Positions 46,288 to 53,861 of a stretch of DNA of 64,000 nucleotides are shown piece after piece (the first letter of the stretch is position 1; each line of letters begins with the position of its first letter). This stretch comes from Actinosynnema sp. ALI-1.44 (GTDB lineage Bacteria; Actinomycetota; Actinomycetes; Mycobacteriales; Pseudonocardiaceae). The notes below the pieces were generated by a model, which did not search any database, was not told the DNA's origin, and saw only the letters and a list, made by a program, of their open reading frames with translations. The stretch spans positions 186,001-250,000 of the forward strand of contig NZ_MTQO01000047.1 of the NCBI RefSeq assembly GCF_001984155.1. Reading direction: 5' to 3'. The position numbers were made by a program, and so were the translations under genes.

Positions 46288-46310
46288 GCTGCGCGGGCAC
46301 AGGGCGCGTG

Positions 46311-46796
46311 TCAGGCCTTGCGCAGCAGGGCGAGTGTCGTGGTGGTGTTCTCGCTGACCATGTGGATGAAACGCAGTACCGCGGCGAGTTCCGTGTCGGT
46401 GAAGTCGGCGAGGTCGTCACGGGTGCACGCGGCGAGTTCCGTGTAGTAGGCCTGCAGGCGGGTGAGGCCCTCGGCGGTCGGCTCGATCAGCACGCGGCGT
46501 CGGTCGTGGGGGTCCTGGACCCGGTTGACGCAGCCCGCGTCGTCCAGCCTGTCGATCATGCGTGACACCGAGCCCGACGTCAGCCCGACGTGTGTGGCCA
46601 GGGTGGCCGCGGTGGCCGGTCCGAGCTTGTTGAGCGTGTGCAGGGCGTCCAGGTCGCTGAGGGTGACGCCCATCCGTTTGGCGATCTCGGCGTTGAGCTG
46701 GGAGGTGACGTTTCCCCAGTCCGGCAGGGCGGCCAGGACCCGGTTGGCCGCCGTGTCGATGGGGGCCGTGTCGATGGGGGCTGGGTCGCTGTCCAT
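46311..46796 (-). CDS. MarR-family transcriptional regulator
   Basis: A protein of about 161 residues from ATG 46796 (AGAGGA upstream); an ATG 36 bp further up is possible. The winged helix has VTLSDLDALHTLNKLGPATAATLATHVGLTSGSVSRMIDRL and the wing DPHDRRRVLIEPT. It probably binds as a dimer and controls itself and the divergent glycosyltransferase gene, 119 bp away. The ligand is unknown. Confidence 0.9.
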   Translation of the reverse strand: MDSDPAPIDTAPIDTAANRVLAALPDWGNVTSQLNAEIAKRMGVTLSDLDALHTLNKLGPATAATLATHVGLTSGSVSRMIDRLDDAGCVNRVQDPHDRRRVLIEPTAEGLTRLQAYYTELAACTRDDLADFTDTELAAVLRFIHMVSENTTTTLALLRKA

Positions 46797-46915
46797 CCGG
46801 GGTCCTCTCGTCCTGGCTCTTGTGGTGGGCACGCTAACAGCGGTAATCTGCGCGGCGCAAACACTGTGTCACGCAGATACTTTGTGGCGCAGGAACTTGG
46901 TGGAGGGGAGTTCTC

Positions 46916-48118
46916 ATGCGTGTAGTGCTGTCGACTGTCGGGTCACGAGGTGAAGCCCAGCCAGTCGCGGCTCTGGCCTTACGGCTGCAAGCCCGTGGCC
47001 ACCAGGTGTCCGTGTGCGTCTCGCCTGATTTCCGCGACTGGTTCGCAGGGATGGGTGTCCCGGCGGTGGCTGTCGGCCCGGAGATGCGTCCCTCGGCGTC
47101 CAGCGCCAGGTGGGACCTGTCCACACCGGAGGGACGCGTCCGCGCTGCTGAGGATGCGGTGGCCGCACAGTTCGCCACATTGCCTGACGCCACAAGGGAA
47201 TGCGACATCCTGGTCGGGTGCGGGGCTGTGCAGGTGGCGGCCCGTTCGGTGGCGGAACTGTCCGGAATCACTTATGTCCACGTCGAGTTCTGCCCGGCCG
47301 CGTTGCCGTCGGCGCATCACGCGCCAGCTCCATGGCCGGGATGGCCGCAGGACGACAGCGGCAGCAACACCCAACTGTGGGTGGCCGACGCGCAACGGTG
47401 GCAGGACGCGTGGGGCCCCGCGCTCAACAAACACCGGGCGGCTGCGGGACTGCCACCTGTCGAGGACGTGCGAGACCACGTTCTCACCCGTCGGCCTTGG
47501 CTCGCCGCCGATCCCACGCTCAGTCCGTGGCCAGGTGATGCCGATGTGGTCCAGACGGGAGCGTGGATCATGGCGGACGAACGCCCACTGTCCCGGGAGT
47601 TGACGGATTTCCTTGCCGCGGGTGCGCCGCCTGTCTACTTCGGTCTGGGCAGTTACGCCAGTGCCCGTGCCGGCGGAATCGGTCAGGTGATGGTCGACGC
47701 GGCCCGCGTGCTCGGGCACAGGGCGATCATTTCGCGTGGCTGGGCGGATCTGTCACTGCCAGACGCGACCGACTGCCTTACGATCGGGGAGTCGAACCAC
47801 CAGGAACTGTTCGGTCGCGTCGCCGCCGTCGTGCACCACGGCGGTGCGGGCACCACAACCGCCGCCGCGCGAGCCGGTGCCCCTCAGGTCGTGATTCCCC
47901 AGCAGTACGACCAGTATTACTGGGCGGCCCGCGTCGACGACCTCGGGATCGGGGTGGCCCACGCTCCCGGTATGCCGACCAGTGAGTCTCTGGCGAACGC
48001 GTTGGCCACCGTCCTCCAACCCGAGGTTGCCCGCCGCGCAGGCAGTGTCGCCGCCGCGATGTCGGCGAATGACGGTACGCAGGTCGCCGTGGAACGTTTG
48101 CTGGACTTGTGTCCGTGA
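46916..48118 (+). CDS. GT1-type (glycopeptide/macrolide-like) glycosyltransferase
   Basis: A protein of 400 residues with a GT-B fold. The N-terminal acceptor domain starts MRVVLSTVGSRGEAQPVAALA. The donor-binding C-terminal domain has ADVVQTGAWI, then VYFGLGSYAS and the NDP-sugar motif AAVVHHGGAGTTTAAARAG. It resembles the antibiotic glycosyltransferases (GtfA-E, MGT) and macrolide-inactivating enzymes. There is no biosynthetic cluster around it, and a divergent MarR gene suggests inducible control, so a detoxifying role is plausible. GGAGGGGAG precedes the start. Confidence 0.88.
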   Translation: MRVVLSTVGSRGEAQPVAALALRLQARGHQVSVCVSPDFRDWFAGMGVPAVAVGPEMRPSASSARWDLSTPEGRVRAAEDAVAAQFATLPDATRECDILVGCGAVQVAARSVAELSGITYVHVEFCPAALPSAHHAPAPWPGWPQDDSGSNTQLWVADAQRWQDAWGPALNKHRAAAGLPPVEDVRDHVLTRRPWLAADPTLSPWPGDADVVQTGAWIMADERPLSRELTDFLAAGAPPVYFGLGSYASARAGGIGQVMVDAARVLGHRAIISRGWADLSLPDATDCLTIGESNHQELFGRVAAVVHHGGAGTTTAAARAGAPQVVIPQQYDQYYWAARVDDLGIGVAHAPGMPTSESLANALATVLQPEVARRAGSVAAAMSANDGTQVAVERLLDLCP

Positions 48119-48137
48119 GGCACTAGGATTTCCGGTG

Positions 48138-49007
48138 ATGTCACTGGATTCGACCTATCGGTCATTGGATGGATTGTCTGTCGGGGACGCCTTGGGCGCC
48201 CAGTTCTTCATTGTCGGTCGTTCGCTGCGTGCGTTGATCGCGGGCAATCCGCCCGCAGGTCCGTGGGAGTGGACCGACGACACGGAAATGGCCTGCAACC
48301 TCGTCACCGAACTGCGTGATCACGGTTCGGTGGACCAGGATCGGCTCGCGGCGTTGTTCGCCGACCGCTGTGAGCCCTACCGCGGTTACGGTGCGGGTGC
48401 GTTCACGATCCTGCACAAGATAAGGAAAGGCGTGCCGTGGCGGGACGCTGCTGGGGCAGCGTTCAATGGCCAAGGCTCGTGCGGCAACGGCGCCGCGATG
48501 CGAGTCGCCCCCTTGGGTGTCTTCTTCGCTGACGATCTCGACAAGGTTGTCGAACAGGCGACGGTGTCCGCCGAGGTGACTCACCTGCACCCAGAGGGAG
48601 TCACGAGTGCGGTCGCCGTCGCGCGTGCCGCGGCCATCGCCGCCACGTTCCGGCCGCGGCCACGGGACTTCATCGACCAGGTGCTGGACGGTCTGCCGAA
48701 GGGGTTCACTCTCCAGGGGATTCGTCGTGCTCGTGCACTGATCGGCAAGTCTGTCGCCGAGGCGGCGTACGAGCTGGGCAACGGTTCCCGCGTCACCGCG
48801 CAGGACACGGTTCCGTTCGCCATGTGGGTCGCGGCCACCTACCTGGACGACTACCCGTCGGCGATCGTGAGCTGTGTCGAGGCCGGGGGAGATGTTGACA
48901 CCACGGCTGCGATCGTCGGCGGCATCGTCGCCGTGCGTGGTGAGGTTCCTGAACGCTGGCTCCGATCCCGCGAGCCGTTGCCCGACTGGGCTGTGGCGGG
49001 ACAGTAG
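48138..49007 (+). CDS. ADP-ribosylglycohydrolase family protein
   Basis: A protein of 289 residues from ATG 48138. It has the metal-binding signatures of the DraG/ARH family: LSVGDALGAQF, EWTDDTEMACN, GNGAAMRVAPLG and late CVEAGGDVDTTAAIVGGI. The family removes ADP-ribose from proteins or other acceptors with Mg ions. It follows the glycosyltransferase by 19 bp and may share its transcript. The substrate is unknown. Confidence 0.9.
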   Translation: MSLDSTYRSLDGLSVGDALGAQFFIVGRSLRALIAGNPPAGPWEWTDDTEMACNLVTELRDHGSVDQDRLAALFADRCEPYRGYGAGAFTILHKIRKGVPWRDAAGAAFNGQGSCGNGAAMRVAPLGVFFADDLDKVVEQATVSAEVTHLHPEGVTSAVAVARAAAIAATFRPRPRDFIDQVLDGLPKGFTLQGIRRARALIGKSVAEAAYELGNGSRVTAQDTVPFAMWVAATYLDDYPSAIVSCVEAGGDVDTTAAIVGGIVAVRGEVPERWLRSREPLPDWAVAGQ

Positions 49008-49016
49008 CCTCGCTCC

Positions 49017-49850
49017 ATGGGAACACTGGCTGGCAAAGCCGTTGTCGTAACTGGCGCGGGGCGAGGGCTTGGTGAAGCGTACGCCGTGCACGCCGCGGCG
49101 GCTGGTGCGGCGGTAGTCGTCAACGACGTGTTGGGTGAGCTCGCCGAGGCAGTCGCTGAGCGGATTCGGGCCGCGGGCGGTCGTGCGGTGGCCAACGGCC
49201 ACAGCGTGGCCGATCCGGTGCGTGCTGCCGAGTTGGTCGAGCAGTGCGTCGACGAGTTCGGCAAGGTCGACGGTTTGGTCAACAACGCGGGCATCCGGCA
49301 CGACGCGAAGCCGTGGGACGACAGTCCGGAGCGGATTCGGGAGGTCATCGAAGTCAACGTGCTCGGCTCGATGTACTGCGGTACGGCTGCCGCACGGGCG
49401 ATGCACGGTCAGGGCAGCGGTGCGATCCTCAACATCGCGTCGCTGGCTCTGGTCGGGCAGGGTGGGGCGGCGGCGTACTCCGCGTCCAAGGCGGCGGTCG
49501 CTTCCATGACCGTCTCGTGGGCGGTGGACTTCGCCAGGCAGGGAGTTCGGGTGAATGCCTTGTGCCCCTTGGCGTACACGCCGATGGCGGCGGCGGATCC
49601 ACGTGCCACGACCGGGCCGCGCGACAGTCCGGATCGGATCGCGCCGCTGGTCACGTACCTGCTCAGCGACCGGTCGGCCCACGTCACCGGTCAGGTCATC
49701 CGGTTCACCGGCACGCAGTTGCACCTGTACCGGCAGTTCAGCCGGAAACCGCCGACCCCGGAGCGGGAACAGTGGGACGTGGCGGACTTCGCCGCCGCGT
49801 TCGACGGCGAGTTCGACATGGAGGAGTTCCCGTCGAAGCGGTTCAGCTGA
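49017..49850 (+). CDS. Short-chain dehydrogenase/reductase
   Basis: A protein of 277 residues. The dinucleotide site TGAGRGLGEA (12-21), NNAGI, and the catalytic pair Ser (NIASLALVG) and YSASK are present. The C-terminal extension (REQWDVADFAAAFDGEFDMEEF) resembles SDRs tied to steroid or fatty acyl-CoA metabolism in actinomycetes. It starts 10 bp after the previous stop with weak spacing for a separate promoter. The substrate is unknown. Confidence 0.9.
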   Translation: MGTLAGKAVVVTGAGRGLGEAYAVHAAAAGAAVVVNDVLGELAEAVAERIRAAGGRAVANGHSVADPVRAAELVEQCVDEFGKVDGLVNNAGIRHDAKPWDDSPERIREVIEVNVLGSMYCGTAAARAMHGQGSGAILNIASLALVGQGGAAAYSASKAAVASMTVSWAVDFARQGVRVNALCPLAYTPMAAADPRATTGPRDSPDRIAPLVTYLLSDRSAHVTGQVIRFTGTQLHLYRQFSRKPPTPEREQWDVADFAAAFDGEFDMEEFPSKRFS

Positions 49851-49852
49851 GG

Positions 49853-49883
49853 GGGCCCGGGGGAATTGCCCTCCCCCGAGCCC
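49853..49883. terminator. Strong hairpin between SDR and the tRNA-like RNAs
   Basis: GGGCCCGGGGG and CCCCCGAGCCC pair over about 10 bp around a 9-nt loop. It sits 3 bp after the SDR stop and 37 bp after (minus strand) the second tRNA-like RNA, so it could end both transcripts. Confidence 0.6.
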
Positions 49884-49920
49884 TGAGTCGCCGCCACTTG
49901 GCGCCGCCAGCACGTTTAAA

Positions 49921-50027
49921 GGCACGGATCACGCGTCAACGCCCCGCGTCCTGCGATTGGACCACTGGCCCACGGTGGCGGGCCAGGCTGGAGTTGAACC
50001 AGCAACTCGGGTGCACTCGTCCGTACC
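49921..50027 (-). ncRNA. Permuted tRNA-like (Y RNA-like) RNA, unit 2
   Basis: Read on the minus strand. The T-arm GCTGG-TTCAACT-CCAGC (49987-50003) has a canonical TTCRANY loop. It is followed directly by CTGGCCC (49980-49986), an 8-nt loop, and the exact complement GGGCCAG (49965-49971), i.e. a 7-bp acceptor helix closed by a loop. Then come TG and a D-arm GTCC-AATCGCA-GGAC (49948-49962). CGGG/CCCG pairs next to it replace the anticodon stem. GGTACGGA (50020-50027) pairs with TCCGTGCC (49921-49928) to close the RNA. The D-loop lacks the usual GG. This order is that of a circularly permuted tRNA, as in bacterial YrlA Y RNAs. Expression is not shown by sequence. Confidence 0.7.
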
Positions 50028-50056
50028 TGGTCGATCTGGCGATCGACGGCACCATA

Positions 50057-50202
50057 CTGAGGCTTGAGCGAGAGTTTGATTCTCGTGGCGAGCGTCCGGC
50101 TGCCTCTCCCCGTTGGGCCACCCGCCCGCGGCTGTGGGCGGGGGAGGATTCGAACCTCCACTGTCACCGGAAACCCTGTCAAACTGACGGTTTCAGTCTC
50201 AG
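50057..50202 (-). ncRNA. Permuted tRNA-like (Y RNA-like) RNA, unit 1
   Basis: Read on the minus strand. The T-arm is GGAGG-TTCGAAT-CCTCC (50143-50159). The acceptor strands CCCGCCC (50136-50142) and GGGCGGG (50121-50127) are perfectly complementary around an 8-nt loop. TG (50119-50120) and a D-arm GCC...GGC (50102-50118) with a GGGG-containing loop follow. An anticodon-like stem TCCGG (50167-50171) with CCGGA (50095-50099) joins the arms. Outside it AGTTTGA (50179-50185) pairs with TCAAACT (50073-50079), and CTGAG with CTCAG may close the RNA; TGAGCG/CGCTCA is an alternative outer stem. It begins about 45 bp after the stop of the upstream protein gene and may be processed from that transcript. 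Confidence 0.72.
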
Positions 50203-50247
50203 CTTGCGCTCAGTGCGCGGCGCTGACTCTAGCGGATCACCGGCCGC

Positions 50248-50979
50248 TCAGGCGAACAGATAACCGAAGACCTTCGTCCCGACCTTCCGCTGGGTGATCT
50301 CGGCGTTGTTGGCTTCCTCGCGGGCGAACTTCACCGCCTGCTGCAGCTTCTCCACGCGCTCGACGAGTTCGTTGATGCGCTTGGCGGGCATGGCACCGGA
50401 GAACTTCACAGTCTTCCAGTAGCCGACGGTCACGTCCTCGTAGTACACCTCGACCTGGGCCGGATGCTTCTCTGTCGCCTCCGCTTTGACGTGGTTGCGC
50501 GGGATCTTCTTGGTACGCACGGTCTGCACGGGCTCGGTCGCCCAGCAGTCCGCCGACGCGTCGTACTCCCAGGACTCCGCCGCGTCGAGCACCGGGAGCT
50601 TGCGGATGAAGGTGAGCATGTCGACCAGTTGCTTCTCCAGGAACAGCAGGTAGCTCACCGGCACCGCTTCCAGCAGCGTCTCGCCGTCCACTTTCACGTC
50701 CGCCGTCGCGGTGCAGTTGGCCCAGTCCTTGGTGGCGGTCACGTCGAACAGCCTGGTCAGGATCTCGGCGGTGGCGCGGATGGTCTCCTCCGCCTTGACC
50801 TGCACCTTGGTCGACTCCGGCGGCAACTGCTCGCCTTCCTCGTCCTTCGGGCGGTAGGTCCGCGAGATGCCCGAGAGCAGGCTCGACTTCTGCAGCGCGT
50901 GGTGCGCGTCGGTCAGTTCCTGGAAGGAACGGGTCTTGATGCCTTTTTCGACCGCGACGATCTGGTTCAGACGTGTCAT
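50248..50979 (-). CDS. Uncharacterised conserved-type protein next to tRNA-like RNAs
   Basis: A protein of 243 residues from ATG 50979 (AAGG upstream; an ATG five codons earlier is possible). I do not recognise a catalytic domain. It is soluble, with a first segment LNQIVAVEKGIKTRSFQELTDAH, a central VSYLLFLEKQLVDMLTFIRKLPVL, then VRTKKIPRNHVKAEATEKHPAQVEVYYED and a C-terminal coiled coil (INELVERVEKLQQAVKFAREEANN) ending FGYLFA. The lysine- and arginine-rich middle could touch RNA (inference). It looks like a well-formed housekeeping-type gene. Two structured RNAs follow on the same strand within 45-330 bp. Confidence 0.8.
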   Translation of the reverse strand: MTRLNQIVAVEKGIKTRSFQELTDAHHALQKSSLLSGISRTYRPKDEEGEQLPPESTKVQVKAEETIRATAEILTRLFDVTATKDWANCTATADVKVDGETLLEAVPVSYLLFLEKQLVDMLTFIRKLPVLDAAESWEYDASADCWATEPVQTVRTKKIPRNHVKAEATEKHPAQVEVYYEDVTVGYWKTVKFSGAMPAKRINELVERVEKLQQAVKFAREEANNAEITQRKVGTKVFGYLFA

Positions 50980-51021
50980 GGGAAACCTTGTCATACTTGA
51001 GAAATTGAAGTTGCGAGAAGG

Positions 51022-51395
51022 CTAGCAACGCAGGGCAACCAGTTTTGGCCGCGCGGGGTTCTCGTTGTCCACGAACTCAAGTCCCAGTACGAGCGCGGCT
51101 GCGGGCGAAGCAGGAACACGCCGTCAACGAGAAGAACGGCGTTCGGCGGGGCCTGCTCGACGGGCGCGATCGCCGCGGTGGATGTCCGGAATTCGTAGGC
51201 GCTGCGCCGGTAGCGGCCGTCGCCGCCGGGGCTGAGCGGATCGAGCAGCAGCGCGCGGGCGGCCATGGTCGCCTTACCCGCCGCGTCCGGGCCGTCGACG
51301 GCGACCAAGGCGATCCCGTCCGGCCGCAGCCGGGCGATCCGGTGGAGGATCCGATCGAGGACAGGCATCCTGGCCGAAGGTAGACCTTCGACCAT
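51022..51395 (-). pseudogene. Uridine kinase remnant
   Basis: The N-terminus (MPVLDRILHRIARLRPDG, then VAVDGPDAAGKAT with a P-loop) is that of a uridine kinase-type P-loop NTPase. It jumps straight to LLDPLSPGGDGRYRR, missing about 60 residues of the core, continues to LLVDGVFLLRP, then loses another block and changes frame to the usual C-terminus EFVDNENPARPKLVALRC before the TAG at 51022. At least two internal deletions and one frame change make it inactive. It is divergent from the DUF1989 gene. Confidence 0.75.
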
Positions 51396-51404
51396 GGAGC
51401 GCAG

Positions 51405-52232
51405 ATGGGTTTTCCGCCAGCCGGGTACCAGGCCAAGCCGGGCAGTGTCCTCGACGTCGACCGCGCCTTCTACGACCGGGTCGCGGGTGGTGACCGCGAG
51501 TTGGTCGACGAGTTCGTGATCCCGATCCGGTCGGGCCGGGCGTGGGAGGTGCCCGCCGGATCGCTGTGCCGGTTGATCACCACTCCCGCCGGGCCGCAGG
51601 TCGGCGACCTCAACCTCTGGAACAGGCACAACCCGCGGGAACGGCTGTGGGCCGCCCGGACCCGCCAGTTGCAGAGCGCCCACGTGACCACGTACGACCG
51701 GTTGTGGTCGACGTTGCCCTACCTGCGCCCGCTCGTGACGATCACCAAGGACACGCTCGAATCCTATGGCGTGGACGAAGAAGGCGGCCGGGTGCACGAC
51801 TTGCTCGGCTCACGCTGCGACCCGTACGTCAACCGGATCCTCACCGACGAGGACTTCGACTTCCACTGCCATTCCAACCTCGTCCGCGCCGTCATCCCCT
51901 ACGGCCTGACCGAGTTCGACGTGCACGACGTGCTGAACGTGTTCCAGTGCACCGGGTTGAACGACGAGGACAAGTACTTCATGAAGGCCTCCCCGGCGAA
52001 ACCCGGTGACTACTTCGAGTTCTTCGCCGAGCAGGACCTGCTGTGCGCGTTGTCCACGTGCCCGGCCGGTGACCTGTCGATCCCGTTGTGGGGGCCGGAC
52101 GCGAGGGATCCGCTGGAGGTGTGCCGTCCGCTCGCGGTCGAGGTGTACCGGCCCGATCCCGCGTCGCTCGACGGCTGGCAGCCGCCGACCGGTTCGGGAT
52201 ACCAAGGGCTACACGGGATCCGACTGCCCTAG
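51405..52232 (+). CDS. DUF1989 (urea carboxylase-associated type) protein
   Basis: A protein of 275 residues. It has the DUF1989 layout: VPAGSLCRLITTPAGPQVGDLNLWN, then a cysteine-containing VHDLLGSRCDPYVNRI, a CHSNLVRAVIPYG stretch, VLNVFQCTG, and a late CPAGDLSIPLWG motif. Relatives are urea carboxylase-associated proteins, which may act on guanidine-derived compounds or bind metal. No urea carboxylase is nearby. Its last 24 bp overlap the convergent TetR gene. Confidence 0.85.
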   Translation: MGFPPAGYQAKPGSVLDVDRAFYDRVAGGDRELVDEFVIPIRSGRAWEVPAGSLCRLITTPAGPQVGDLNLWNRHNPRERLWAARTRQLQSAHVTTYDRLWSTLPYLRPLVTITKDTLESYGVDEEGGRVHDLLGSRCDPYVNRILTDEDFDFHCHSNLVRAVIPYGLTEFDVHDVLNVFQCTGLNDEDKYFMKASPAKPGDYFEFFAEQDLLCALSTCPAGDLSIPLWGPDARDPLEVCRPLAVEVYRPDPASLDGWQPPTGSGYQGLHGIRLP

Positions 52233-52961
52233 ACCCAGCCGCTGGTCGATCAGCTGCTCGAGGCCGTCGAAGTACCGGCGCAACCCGAATGCGCGGCCGT
52301 TGTCCCGCGTCGAGCCGTTGGCCGCAGCGGTCGCTGTGCTCAACGCGGGAAAACGGTCGCCGTAGCGGCGCAGCAGTTCCTGCGTCGTCGGCGTGACCTT
52401 CTTGTCCGCGTCCCACGGCTGGGTGCCCGCGGTGGACATCGACTGGGTGTTGCGGACGAGTCCGAAGAGGATGAACACGGCGTCGAGCTGCTCGGTGCCG
52501 CTCAGGCCGGTGCCGCCCAACGCGCTGACGGCTGACTCGATCCAGCCGAGCTCACGCGGCCCCATCGGTCGGTCGCCGAGCGTGGCCCACGGCAGCCACG
52601 GGTGCTCCTGCCAGACGACCGCGAGCCGCTGGACGAACTCCTCGAGCCGGTCGCGCCACCCGCCGGGCACGTCGCGCAGGTCCGGCGGGTCGCCGACGGC
52701 CAGTTCGATCATCACCGCCAGCAGTTCCGACTTGCCGGACACGTAACGGTAGAGCGCCATCTTGGTGAATTCGAGCTCACCGGCCACGCGTTGCATGGAG
52801 ACGGCTGCGAGCCCGTCGCTGTCCGCGATGCCCATCGCGACCCGCGCTATCCGCTCGACGCTGAGCATCGGCTTGGGGCCGCGGCTCGGCGGTTCCCGCC
52901 GGCCCCACAGGACCTCGAGCACGCCCGCCTGATCGCCGAAGACGTCGAAGCCGCTGTCCAC
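52209..52961 (-). CDS. TetR-family regulator (TetR_C type)
   Basis: A protein of about 250 residues from GTG 52961. The helix-turn-helix is ADSDGLAAVSMQRVAGELEFTKMALYRYVSGKSELLAVM. The C-terminal ligand domain (GGWRDRLEEFVQRLAVVWQEHPWLPWATLGDRPMGPRELGW) is typical of tetracycline-repressor-like proteins that control drug or envelope genes. It overlaps the convergent DUF1989 gene by 24 bp. It is divergent from the YCII gene (117 bp between starts), which could be its target. Confidence 0.87.
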   Translation of the reverse strand: MDSGFDVFGDQAGVLEVLWGRREPPSRGPKPMLSVERIARVAMGIADSDGLAAVSMQRVAGELEFTKMALYRYVSGKSELLAVMIELAVGDPPDLRDVPGGWRDRLEEFVQRLAVVWQEHPWLPWATLGDRPMGPRELGWIESAVSALGGTGLSGTEQLDAVFILFGLVRNTQSMSTAGTQPWDADKKVTPTTQELLRRYGDRFPALSTATAAANGSTRDNGRAFGLRRYFDGLEQLIDQRLGLGQSDPV

Positions 52962-53078
52962 GCCACCCGCTTCCGAAAGAGGGCTTGTCGGCCCGCGAAA
53001 ACTGTGTCTAGCATACACAGCATCCGGCGGAAACAGTTTACGTCCCGGTCAACACTTTACTGGTGGGAGTGCGTTCAC

Positions 53079-53498
53079 ATGAAGGTCATGGTCCTGATCA
53101 GAGCGACCGAGGACATGGAGAACGGCGTCATGCCGAGTGAGCAGGTCCTCACCGAGATGACCGCCTTCAACGAGAAGCTCGTCAATGCGGGGATCATGAT
53201 CGGTGGTGAGGGCCTGCACCCGAGCGCCAAGGGCGCGCGGGTGAAGTTCGAGGGCAAGAAGACCACGGTCGTCGACGGTCCGTTCGCCGAGACCAAGGAG
53301 CTCATCGCGGGCTACTGGATCTGGCAGGTCGAGTCGATGCAGGAGGCCATCGACTGGGTCAGGCAGGTGCCCAACCCGCACGGCGAGCACAGCGAGATCG
53401 AGATCCGGCAGGTCTTCAGCCCGGAGGACTTCGGTGACGAGTTCACCGAGGAGGCGCGAGCCAAGGACGCCGAGCTGCGGGCCCGGACCGAAGGCTGA
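53079..53498 (+). CDS. YCII-related (DGPF domain) protein, second copy
   Basis: A protein of 139 residues with GGGAG upstream. DGPF signature: VDGPFAETKELIAGYW near residues 68-83. Order and spacing match the paralogue at 4063-4491 closely, including SAKGARV and AIDWVRQVPNP. The structure is likely a dimeric ferredoxin-like barrel. The gene is preceded by a TetR gene in divergent orientation. Function unknown. Confidence 0.88.
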   Translation: MKVMVLIRATEDMENGVMPSEQVLTEMTAFNEKLVNAGIMIGGEGLHPSAKGARVKFEGKKTTVVDGPFAETKELIAGYWIWQVESMQEAIDWVRQVPNPHGEHSEIEIRQVFSPEDFGDEFTEEARAKDAELRARTEG

Positions 53499-53512
53499 GA
53501 CGACTCGGCGCG

Positions 53513-53545
53513 CATGAGTGGTTACGCCCGGCGTAACCACTCATG
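53513..53545. terminator. 15-bp perfect inverted repeat
   Basis: CATGAGTGGTTACGC, a 3-nt loop and GCGTAACCACTCATG form a 15-bp perfect stem between the convergent YCII and DUF2630 genes, 14 bp after the YCII stop. No U tract follows on either strand. It is likely a strong bidirectional terminator. Confidence 0.7.
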
Positions 53546-53551
53546 AAAAGG

Positions 53552-53797
53552 TCATTGCAGGTAACCCTCGACCTGCTGCGCGGGACGCGCCTCGGCGCCC
53601 TCGGGGTCCGCACCGGCACCCCGCCGGGCCCGGCGCTGCCGCAGCAGGTCCCAGCACTGGTCGAGCGATTCCTCGAGCGATTTCAGTCGCGCGTGTTCCT
53701 CGGCCGAATCGATTTCTCCGGCCACGCTGCGGGAGCGCAGCTCGTGCTCCTGATCGACCAGGCCGCGGATCTGGTCGAGGATGTCGCGTTCGTTCAC
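53552..53797 (-). CDS. DUF2630 protein
   Basis: An 81-residue, highly charged helical protein beginning MNERDILDQIRGLVDQEHELR, with a central LKSLEESLDQCWDLLRQRRARR. This is the DUF2630 pattern, a small actinobacterial family of unknown function. It is convergent with the YCII gene and separated from it by a 15-bp hairpin. Confidence 0.85.
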   Translation of the reverse strand: MNERDILDQIRGLVDQEHELRSRSVAGEIDSAEEHARLKSLEESLDQCWDLLRQRRARRGAGADPEGAEARPAQQVEGYLQ

Positions 53798-53861
53798 AAC
53801 CTGAGATTAACCAGGTCACCCGGCTCCCGCTTCTCAGCCGTGTTGTCCTAGCCTCAATGGT

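Noticed and set aside
44564-46420. Long minus-strand open frame under nrdJ
   Set aside because: It mirrors codon positions of nrdJ and is rich in Arg, His and Val repeats without motifs.
49921-50202. Ordinary or simply degenerate tRNA genes
   Set aside because: The 5' and 3' halves are in the wrong order for a normal tRNA, and upstream of the first T-arm no acceptor strand matching CCCGCCC exists. Perfect acceptor hairpins in both units argue against random decay.
49921-50202. Attachment site from a tRNA 3' end
   Set aside because: T-arm plus acceptor sequence is typical of att cores, but there is no integrase, direct repeat or island boundary in the window.
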